The notes under the pieces: model-generated
What the model saw: the letters and a program-made list of their open reading frames with translations, nothing else
Told to the model about the DNA's origin: nothing
Database searches by the model: none
Position numbers and translations under genes: made by a program
In this document: piece after piece, positions 1 to 4,839 of the stretch
Position numbering within the stretch: the first letter of the stretch is position 1
How the letters are laid out: each line of letters opens with the position of its first letter
NCBI RefSeq assembly: GCF_015207245.1
Contig: NZ_JADEXF010000139.1
Location: 1 to 7,495, forward strand
From: Nostoc cf. edaphicum LEGE 07299
GTDB lineage: Bacteria; Cyanobacteriota; Cyanobacteriia; Cyanobacteriales; Nostocaceae
Direction: 5' to 3'
Length of the DNA stretch: 7,495 nucleotides

Positions 1-13
1 AAATAGACCACTT

Positions 14-41
14 GTAGAGACGCGATTCATCGCGTCTTTAC
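14..41. repeat. Nostoc-type stem-loop repeat, copy 1
   Basis: Arms 14-25 and 30-41 pair over 12 positions with one G-T wobble around the 4-base loop TTCA; the core AGACGCGA/TCGCGTCT is perfect. The left arm begins GTAGAGA, as does the second stem-loop at 91-121, so the two look like members of one dispersed family. Short palindromes beginning GTAGAGACG are, as I recall, common between genes in Nostoc and Anabaena. No coding sequence overlaps it. It lies beyond the 3' end of the minus-strand peptidase gene. Confidence 0.75.
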
Positions 42-90
42 GCAAGGATGTGTTGCAATTATTAATTGAATTGGTATAAGCAAAAATTGA

Positions 91-121
91 TGTAGAGATG
101 TTGTATTCCAACATCTCCACA
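91..121 (-). terminator. Stem-loop repeat, copy 2; likely terminator of the M3 peptidase gene
   Basis: Arms 91-103 and 109-121 pair over 13 positions with one mismatch (a G-T wobble on one strand) around a 5-base loop. It starts 10 bases beyond the peptidase stop codon. Read on the minus strand, the stem is followed within about four bases by a run of five T (84-88 on the plus strand are A). That resembles a rho-independent terminator, though the stem is not GC-rich. The shared TGTAGAGA start links it to the palindrome at 14-41, so a repeat-family member may have been adopted as the terminator. Confidence 0.5.
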
Positions 122-131
122 GATGTATTAT

Positions 132-2237
132 TTAGTTTGCAGCAGCACTTACTAAACCATTGTGCCTGAGCAAAGCGATCGTGCTTGGTTCACGACCCCG
201 GAAAGTTTTAAACACCTCCATTGGATGCTTGCTACCACCGAGTGCTAGCACCGTATCCCGATAACGCCGACCTGTAGCTTTTATAGCTTCCTCATTGTCT
301 AGCCCAGCTTCTTCAAAAGCAGCAAAAGCATCAGCACTAAGGACTTCAGCCCATTTATAACTGTAGTAACCTGCTGCGTAACCACCCTCAAAAATGTGCC
401 CAAAAGAACACAATATTGAATCTTCTGGAAGTGGTGGTAAAACAGTAGTAGTCTTAGCTATGCGATGACGCACATCTGCTGGAGTTTCATTGCTACCGGA
501 ACGATAGCGGTAGTGTAGTTCTAAATCAACACTGCTAAGGTGAATTTGCCGTAACATACCAGTACCACTCATATAATTACGCGCCGCTAGCAGCTTTTGA
601 TAATAATGCTCTGGTAGGGCTTCTCCAGTTTCGTAATGTTTAGCCATGCCAAACAAAGTGGGTCGCTCATAACACCAGTTTTCCATAAACTGACTTGGTA
701 GTTCCACTGCATCCCATTCCACATTATTGATGCCTGCGGCCCCAGCATAGTCAACCTTGGTGAGCATGTGATGCAATCCATGACCAAACTCGTGGAACAA
801 AGTCTCTACTTCATAGAAAGTCATCAAACTCGGCTTGCCATCTACAGGGGGAGTTTGGTTACATATCAAATAAGCCACAGGCAACCGGATGGCAGTTGCA
901 CCATTTTCAGTTTTGGCACGATTGATGCATACATCCATCCAAGCACCACCGCGTTTTTCTGCTGGACGGCTATAGGGGTCTAAGTAGAAATAAGCGATGG
1001 GAGAACCAGTTTCATCAGCTATTTGGAAATAACGGACATCTTCATGCCATATTGGGGCTTGACCATCAGCAGGGGTTACTGTAACACCAAACAGCCGCTT
1101 AACAAGTCCAAACAAGCCATCTAGCACTTGGGGAAGGGGAAAATAGGGACGCAATTCTTCAGCTGTAAAGGCAAATTTTGCTTCTCGTTGGCGTTCTGCC
1201 CAAAAGCTGATGTCCCAATGTTTTAAATCTTGATATTCTTCTCCATAAGATGCAGCAAAAGCTTGGAGTTCTTTTAAGTCTTTGACAGCAGCATCATAAC
1301 TGGCCTGGCGTAGTTCTTCTAATAGTGCTTCGACTGCCTCAACATTAGGAGCCATTTTACTTGCAAGACTCAACTCGGCAAAACTCTTAAAGCCAAGTAT
1401 ATCTGCGAGTTCTTGCCGTAACTCCAAAATACGCACAATTAACGGATTATTATCTAAATCGCCACTAGAAGCGCGAGTGATATGGGCTTTGTAGAGCTTT
1501 TCACGCAAATCTCGGCGGGTACTGTGCTGCATGAAAGGGCCGTAGCTGGGGAAGTCTAAAGTAATGCGCCAAGGACCATTTTCTGGTGTGGCGTTCTCTT
1601 CTCCTGCTGCTCGTGCAGCTTGAGCGGCTAAACTCACCAAACTTGGTGGTAAACCGTCAATTTCCGCTTTTGTTGTCAGGGTTAAGCTAAAGGCTTTCGT
1701 GGCATCAAGTACATGGTTAGAGAATTTAGTAGAAAGTTCTGCCAACTCCATCTGAATGGCGTTGAAACGGTCTCTTGCCTCTCCTTTTAAGCCAACACCA
1801 GAAAGTTCTGCATCTCGAATGGCGGCTTCTACAATACGCTGTTGGGCTAATTCTAAAGTTGCCCAACTATCACTGCTACGGAGTGTCTTAAAAGCATTGT
1901 AGATGGGTTGGCTTTGACCGAGTTTGTTGATAAATTGTACGACTAGTGGCTGTACGATTTCATGAGCTTCGCGCAGTTCCGGGCTATTCTTAACACCCAT
2001 TAAATGATTTACCACCCCCCAACTCCAGGTAAGCAGTTCCGTCAGCTTTTCTAAGGGTTCTACTAAACCACTCCAAGTCGGCTGTACATTAGCCTCTAAG
2101 GTGGCAAGTTGCTGGTCAAGTTCTGCTAGCAACTGATTGAAGGCTGGTACAACTCGTTCTGGTTTAATCTCTGTAAATGGAGGTAAACCAGTGCCTTGGA
2201 GTAAGGGATTATCGGAAATAATGGTACTTGCACTCAT
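132..2237 (-). CDS. prlC: M3 family metallopeptidase, oligopeptidase A type
   Basis: A 701-residue zinc oligopeptidase, close to the 680 residues of E. coli oligopeptidase A (prlC, also called opdA). The zinc site is HEFGH at residues 482-486 (H482 and H486 as ligands, E483 as catalytic base) with the third ligand E512 in DAVELPSQFMENW. The stretch around 482-521 closely resembles the E. coli enzyme as I remember it. A second active-site segment, H614 to Y627 (GGYAAGYYSY), carries the family's substrate-binding His and Tyr residues. There is no signal peptide or membrane segment, so it is cytosolic. The family degrades short peptides; the bacterial and organellar members clear cleaved signal or transit peptides, and that role is inferred here. 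The ATG start at 2237 has no clear ribosome binding site. The gene is divergent from the Uma2 gene, ends in a likely terminator, and looks intact. Confidence 0.95.
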   Translation of the reverse strand: MSASTIISDNPLLQGTGLPPFTEIKPERVVPAFNQLLAELDQQLATLEANVQPTWSGLVEPLEKLTELLTWSWGVVNHLMGVKNSPELREAHEIVQPLVVQFINKLGQSQPIYNAFKTLRSSDSWATLELAQQRIVEAAIRDAELSGVGLKGEARDRFNAIQMELAELSTKFSNHVLDATKAFSLTLTTKAEIDGLPPSLVSLAAQAARAAGEENATPENGPWRITLDFPSYGPFMQHSTRRDLREKLYKAHITRASSGDLDNNPLIVRILELRQELADILGFKSFAELSLASKMAPNVEAVEALLEELRQASYDAAVKDLKELQAFAASYGEEYQDLKHWDISFWAERQREAKFAFTAEELRPYFPLPQVLDGLFGLVKRLFGVTVTPADGQAPIWHEDVRYFQIADETGSPIAYFYLDPYSRPAEKRGGAWMDVCINRAKTENGATAIRLPVAYLICNQTPPVDGKPSLMTFYEVETLFHEFGHGLHHMLTKVDYAGAAGINNVEWDAVELPSQFMENWCYERPTLFGMAKHYETGEALPEHYYQKLLAARNYMSGTGMLRQIHLSSVDLELHYRYRSGSNETPADVRHRIAKTTTVLPPLPEDSILCSFGHIFEGGYAAGYYSYKWAEVLSADAFAAFEEAGLDNEEAIKATGRRYRDTVLALGGSKHPMEVFKTFRGREPSTIALLRHNGLVSAAAN

Positions 2238-2325
2238 GATTTTGTGTGAACTGCGAACGAAAAAAAATCATTGTTGATTTTTATTTATATATCTTCTAAT
2301 GTAACGATCGCTGTGCTATTTAGTA

Positions 2326-2340
2326 TTGCCATTGTGGCAA
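2326..2340. promoter_or_regulatory. Short perfect inverted repeat, possible operator
   Basis: TTGCCA and TGGCAA flank a 3-base spacer (TTG on the plus strand), giving perfect 6-base arms. It lies 89 bases upstream of the peptidase start. Neither side has a T-run after the stem, so a terminator is unlikely; a regulator binding site is possible but no regulator is identified. Short palindromes also arise by chance. Confidence 0.3.
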
Positions 2341-2424
2341 AAAGGTAAAAAAAACTATAATTCCTCACAAAAGTATCCTGATATGACTATTTTGTTTGGT
2401 ATTTGAACAATATTGTCGGGGACT

Positions 2425-2458
2425 GGGAACTGAGCAGGAAATCCTCCCCTCAGCTCCC
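2425..2458 (+). repeat. Imperfect hairpin with degenerate heptamer-like left arm
   Basis: Bases 2425-2434 pair with 2449-2458 (GGGAACTGAG against CTCAGCTCCC, one A-C mismatch), and an inner AGGA/TCCT stem sits at 2436-2445. The left side, from 2418, reads as two degenerate copies of a seven-base GGGACTG unit, similar to the short tandem repeats of heterocystous cyanobacteria. A T-rich stretch (TTTGTTT) follows at 2459-2465 on the plus strand. No upstream plus-strand gene would need a terminator here, so a repeat remnant or a leader structure is as likely. Confidence 0.4.
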
Positions 2459-2502
2459 TTTGTTTACTCGGCAGTTTTAGAAATGTTAGGGAAAATCTCT
2501 AA

Positions 2503-2510
2503 GATAATAT
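2503..2510 (+). promoter_or_regulatory. Possible -10 element of the Uma2 gene
   Basis: GATAATAT contains both GATAAT and TAATAT, each a good -10 match, about 35 bases before the ATG at 2545. No convincing -35 hexamer lies 16-18 bases upstream, so this is only a partial promoter call. Confidence 0.35.
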
Positions 2511-2532
2511 AAATGCACCCATCCTCTTAATC

Positions 2533-2538
2533 AGGTGG
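2533..2538 (+). promoter_or_regulatory. Ribosome binding site of the Uma2 gene
   Basis: AGGTGG lies six bases before the ATG at 2545. It is the clearest Shine-Dalgarno match in the window and supports that start. Confidence 0.6.
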
Positions 2539-2544
2539 CTAATT

Positions 2545-3240
2545 ATGACTAGCCTCTTACCCAATTCTCAATCAACAGAAGTTTTTTATCCAAGCTCGGA
2601 TGGTGAACCTTTGGCAGAAAGTTATGCTCATCTATGTGCTTTACTGGCAACTTTAGAAGTATTGAGGCAATATTTGCTGGATCGGCAAGCAACGGTTTTG
2701 AGTAACCAGTTTCTCTATTATGCTCAGGGTTTTCCGAGGTTACGGGTAGCTCCTGATGTAATGGTGATTTTTAATGTCACTCCTGGAGGACGGGATAATT
2801 ACAAGATATGGGAAGAGGGACAAGTGCCTGTAGTAATCTTTGAAATGACCTCCGAGGGTACTAAAAACCAGGACACGGGTTTCAAGAAGACGCTCTATGA
2901 ACAGTTAGGGGTACTCGAATACTGGTTATTTGATCCCAAGGGAGAGTGGATTAAGGAGAAATTGCAAGGGTATCGACTGCGAGGTGAGGTGTATGAGCCA
3001 ATTACAGATAGTCGATGTGAACCTTTGCAACTGCGCTTGCAAATAGAGGGACAACTGATTGGTTTTTATCGAGAAGACACTGGAGAAAAGTTGCTGATTC
3101 CAGAGGAGTTGGCAGAGGCGCTGAAACAGGAAAGATTGGTGAGGGAACAAGCCCAAGAACAAGCAAGACAAGCAGAGTCGCAGGTGGAAAGGTTGAAGGA
3201 ACAACTGCGATCGCTTGGCGTTGACCCTGATACTATCTAG
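2545..3240 (+). CDS. Uma2 family putative endonuclease (DUF820)
   Basis: A 231-residue protein of the Uma2/DUF820 family, which has a PD-(D/E)XK nuclease-like fold and is found in very many copies in cyanobacterial genomes. Visible family marks are PD at 70-71 (APDVMVIF), the strand with the acidic residue E100 (VPVVIFEMTSEGTK), lysines at 114-115, and YEQLGVLEYWLFDP at 118-131. The C-terminus (about 187-224) is rich in Glu, Gln, Lys and Arg with heptad-like spacing, a probable coiled coil common in cyanobacterial members. The start is fixed by AGGTGG six bases upstream. No partner toxin, antitoxin, methylase or transposase gene is adjacent. DNA cleavage is predicted from the fold; the cellular role of the family is unknown. 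It ends in LGVDPDTI, a typical ending for this subfamily as I recall, and looks intact. Confidence 0.9.
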   Translation: MTSLLPNSQSTEVFYPSSDGEPLAESYAHLCALLATLEVLRQYLLDRQATVLSNQFLYYAQGFPRLRVAPDVMVIFNVTPGGRDNYKIWEEGQVPVVIFEMTSEGTKNQDTGFKKTLYEQLGVLEYWLFDPKGEWIKEKLQGYRLRGEVYEPITDSRCEPLQLRLQIEGQLIGFYREDTGEKLLIPEELAEALKQERLVREQAQEQARQAESQVERLKEQLRSLGVDPDTI

Positions 3241-3423
3241 CTATACATTATACTGCGATCGCATTTGGTGGGTGCTTCGTACTATCGCCAAAAGACGCGA
3301 TCGTGTATTATGTCAAACAGGTAACTCCTCCGTCAGCATAGGCATTACCTTGAAAGCGCAGTTTCAACCGAAGAATTCCACATTTTCAAGGCGTGGAAGC
3401 GTACAAATCAACTGACCATCAGC

Positions 3424-3454
3424 GAGCTTCCTTACAAACCGCAAAGGAAGGCTC
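3424..3454 (+). terminator. Bulged hairpin, possible terminator of the Uma2 transcript
   Basis: GAGCTTCCTT (3424-3433) pairs with AAGGAAGGCTC (3444-3454) with a single bulged G around a 10-base loop. A T-rich but interrupted tail (TATATTTCTATATTTAT) follows. It lies 183 bases beyond the Uma2 stop and just ahead of the next promoter, which fits an insulating terminator, but the tail is not a clean T-run. Confidence 0.35.
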
Positions 3455-3479
3455 TATATTTCTATATTTATGATATTAT

Positions 3480-3508
3480 TTGGCAACTCATCTTTTTACT
3501 CGTAAAAT
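3480..3508 (+). promoter_or_regulatory. Promoter of the membrane-protein gene
   Basis: A -35 hexamer TTGGCA (3480-3485) and a -10 hexamer TAAAAT (3503-3508) are separated by exactly 17 bases; each matches the sigma-70 consensus at five of six positions. Transcription would begin near 3515, giving a leader of roughly 36 bases before the ATG at 3551. Confidence 0.6.
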
Positions 3509-3550
3509 CGAAGACAAGATCAAGGTCAGTAGAAAAGAGTCCCTAAATTA

Positions 3551-4507
3551 ATGAATACGTTAATCAGTCAGGGTGGAAGAGCTATCACTAAATTTCAGAT
3601 GGTAGACCGGATAAACGATATAGCTTGGCAAGCTCACCAAGGCAGCGTTGCGGCGATTATTCAGCTATTGAATGAAAAGCTAGCCCAGTCTTGTGTCAGA
3701 ACTAGAGCCATTTTTTCTGATGGTGTCTTACAAATTCTGTGTGAGGCAGCTAAAGTAGAGCAACTTGAGCAATCTCCCCTGGTAGAACAAATCCAGCAAA
3801 TTCTTGAGTCTATTGCCCCGCGTCACATTCGCCGCGTCAAGATCAACAGTCGGATTGTTCGAGAACAACAATTGCTGTGGTTAAAAGAAATAGATAGCGA
3901 TCGCGAAAATCAATTGCTTTGGTCACAGGAAATTACATTAATTCAGCCAAATATTGTAAAGCAATTAATTAAAGATTTCACAGAAGCTCAAGCTGAACTA
4001 GGAAAACCAAATTATCCTAAAACTCAAGTTTCTCGTCCTTTAGTACTGATTAACAAAGAAAAATACCAAAATAAACCTAAAACAAAGATATTAGCAGCAG
4101 CTGGTTTATGCTCGCTGTTGTTGCTTAGTTGGGTTGTTTATGCCCAGCTAGGTAATAAACTGAAAAACCTAATACAGCCAGAAACTTCCAAATCTTTAAC
4201 TACAGAAAATACTAACGATAGGAAAGCCCAAACACCATCTCGCTCTCCTAACAATAGCTTTTCTGAGCCATCTGACGATCCATTTCAAGTATCTGTGCGA
4301 ATTGCCAACCAAGCTTCTGCATCTGGAAAAACAGCTACAACCTCAACTCAGTGGTTAGAGATTGCTGCTAAGTGGCAACGGGCTTCAGATTTAATGAGTA
4401 CAGTACCACAAACCCACAGCCGTTATCAAGAAGCCAAGATTCGTACTCAACTTTATAAAAAATACAGTGAAGCGGCACAGAAAGAATCAGGTAAGAGCAA
4501 ATCTTAA
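3551..4507 (+). CDS. Single-pass membrane protein of unknown function, two-domain
   Basis: A 318-residue protein that I cannot name. Residues about 21-128 form an alpha/beta-looking region (AIIQLLNEKL, then FSDGVLQILCEA, then LVEQIQQILESIAP, then RRVKINSRIV) resembling an N-terminal module I recall from many cyanobacterial hypothetical proteins. It ends in a near repeat, QLLWLKEI (107-114) and QLLWSQEI (121-128). One membrane helix spans about 180-198. The preceding basic stretch (KYQNKPKTK) suggests a cytoplasmic N-terminus, with the C-terminal part in the periplasm or thylakoid lumen. A polar low-complexity linker (210-242) leads to a helical C-terminal region with WQRASDLMSTVP and RYQEAKIRTQLYKKY, another recurring cyanobacterial motif. 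The ATG at 3551 has a weak ribosome binding site; Met17 (3599) is an alternative start and lies where the recognisable domain begins. It has its own promoter, and no neighbour shows its job. Confidence 0.85.
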   Translation: MNTLISQGGRAITKFQMVDRINDIAWQAHQGSVAAIIQLLNEKLAQSCVRTRAIFSDGVLQILCEAAKVEQLEQSPLVEQIQQILESIAPRHIRRVKINSRIVREQQLLWLKEIDSDRENQLLWSQEITLIQPNIVKQLIKDFTEAQAELGKPNYPKTQVSRPLVLINKEKYQNKPKTKILAAAGLCSLLLLSWVVYAQLGNKLKNLIQPETSKSLTTENTNDRKAQTPSRSPNNSFSEPSDDPFQVSVRIANQASASGKTATTSTQWLEIAAKWQRASDLMSTVPQTHSRYQEAKIRTQLYKKYSEAAQKESGKSKS

Positions 4508-4519
4508 TTTTTCCTGATT
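4485..4519 (+). terminator. Nested stem-loop spanning the stop codon
   Basis: AATCAGG (4485-4491) pairs perfectly with CCTGATT (4513-4519), enclosing a second perfect but AT-rich hairpin, TAAGA (4492-4496) with TCTTA (4502-4506), followed by five T at 4508-4512. The stop codon 4505-4507 sits inside. The inner hairpin with its T-run resembles a weak terminator; the outer stem would compete with or extend it. Confidence 0.3.
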
Positions 4520-4631
4520 GGAAGACTTCAATTAGTGATTAGTATTCCAGCAGTAGTCAATGGATTATTTACTTTACCTATCACGCTTCATCCAAGCGCG
4601 TAAAACTAATTTCAATGGCTAACGCTTTTCT

Positions 4632-4655
4632 TGGGGAATAGGAGCAAATTCCCCA
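4632..4655. repeat. Perfect inverted repeat in the convergent spacer
   Basis: TGGGGAAT (4632-4639) and ATTCCCCA (4648-4655) are perfect 8-base arms around an 8-base loop. The four G-C pairs make it stable as RNA on either strand. Neither side has a clear T-run (CTTGATAATATT follows on the plus strand). It could stabilise or end the plus-strand transcript of the membrane-protein gene. Confidence 0.45.
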
Positions 4656-4734
4656 CTTGATAATATTAGTTATACCACCGAATAGGCGTGCAAGGGTTTT
4701 AGATAACACATATTTAATTTTTGAATATGTCTAT

Positions 4735-4770
4735 AAAAAATCGACCTTATTGTGGTGAATAAAGTCGATT
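4735..4770 (-). terminator. Rho-independent terminator of the ABC exporter gene
   Basis: Arms 4739-4751 and 4758-4770 pair over 13 positions with one C-A mismatch (G-T on the minus transcript) around a 6-base loop. Reading on the minus strand, the stem ends GGTCGA and runs directly into six T (A at 4735-4740). It lies 70 bases beyond the exporter's stop codon, with the heptamer repeats in between. The stem is only moderately GC-rich, but this is the best terminator in the window. Confidence 0.6.
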
Positions 4771-4800
4771 TAATCAGGCGGATTCATTTGTGGGGCCAAT

Positions 4801-4828
4801 CCAAAATCCAAAATCCAAAATCCAAAAT
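4801..4828. repeat. Tandem heptamer repeat, four copies of CCAAAAT
   Basis: Four perfect, contiguous copies of CCAAAAT occupy 4801-4828, preceded by a degenerate CCAAT at 4796-4800. Seven-base tandem repeats of this type (short tandemly repeated repetitive sequences, STRR) are characteristic of Anabaena, Nostoc and Calothrix. The block begins 11 bases from the exporter's stop codon, inside its likely 3' untranslated region, where the transcript reads ATTTTGG four times. Copy number of such blocks often varies between strains. Confidence 0.85.
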
Positions 4829-4839
4829 GTGTATGTCCC

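Larger units (their letters stand above)
2238..2544. other. Divergent spacer between the peptidase and Uma2 genes
   Basis: These 307 bases hold no gene that I can support. The half next to the peptidase start is very AT-rich, with an A-run at 2260-2267 and, on the minus strand, -10-like TATAAA-type sequence but no paired -35. A perfect inverted repeat lies at 2326-2340, an imperfect hairpin at 2425-2458, and a -10-like element of the Uma2 gene near 2503-2510. I found no GTA-N8-TAC NtcA site. Confidence 0.7.
3241..3550. other. Spacer between the Uma2 gene and the membrane-protein gene
   Basis: These 310 bases hold a HIP1 site at 3255-3262, a second CGATCG core near 3298, a bulged hairpin at 3424-3454, and a promoter at 3480-3508. 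Short open frames run through 3241-3460 on both strands but are under 70 codons, lack start signals or carry internal stops; I do not call them genes. Confidence 0.65.
4508..4839. other. Convergent spacer between the membrane-protein and ABC exporter genes
   Basis: These 332 bases lie between two 3' ends and hold no gene that I can support. They contain the outer half of the nested stem-loop at 4485-4519, an inverted repeat at 4632-4655, the terminator of the ABC gene at 4735-4770 and the heptamer block at 4801-4828. The stretch 4520-4631 shows no clear signal. Confidence 0.7.

Noticed and set aside
14..121. Terminal inverted repeats of a small transposon
   Set aside because: Each palindrome is self-contained, the intervening 49 bases are non-coding, and no target-site duplication is visible.
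2238..2544. NtcA nitrogen-control site in the divergent spacer
   Set aside because: I looked for GTA-N8-TAC with a suitably placed -10 and found none.
2926..3204. 92-codon minus-strand open frame inside the Uma2 gene
   Set aside because: It is fully antisense to a conserved gene with no start signal; its composition mirrors the Uma2 codons.
3215..3415. 66-codon plus-strand open frame overlapping the Uma2 3' end
   Set aside because: It starts inside the Uma2 gene in another frame, has no ribosome binding site and has no recognisable motif.
4796..4828. CRISPR-like array
   Set aside because: The units are seven bases with no spacers; this is a simple tandem repeat.
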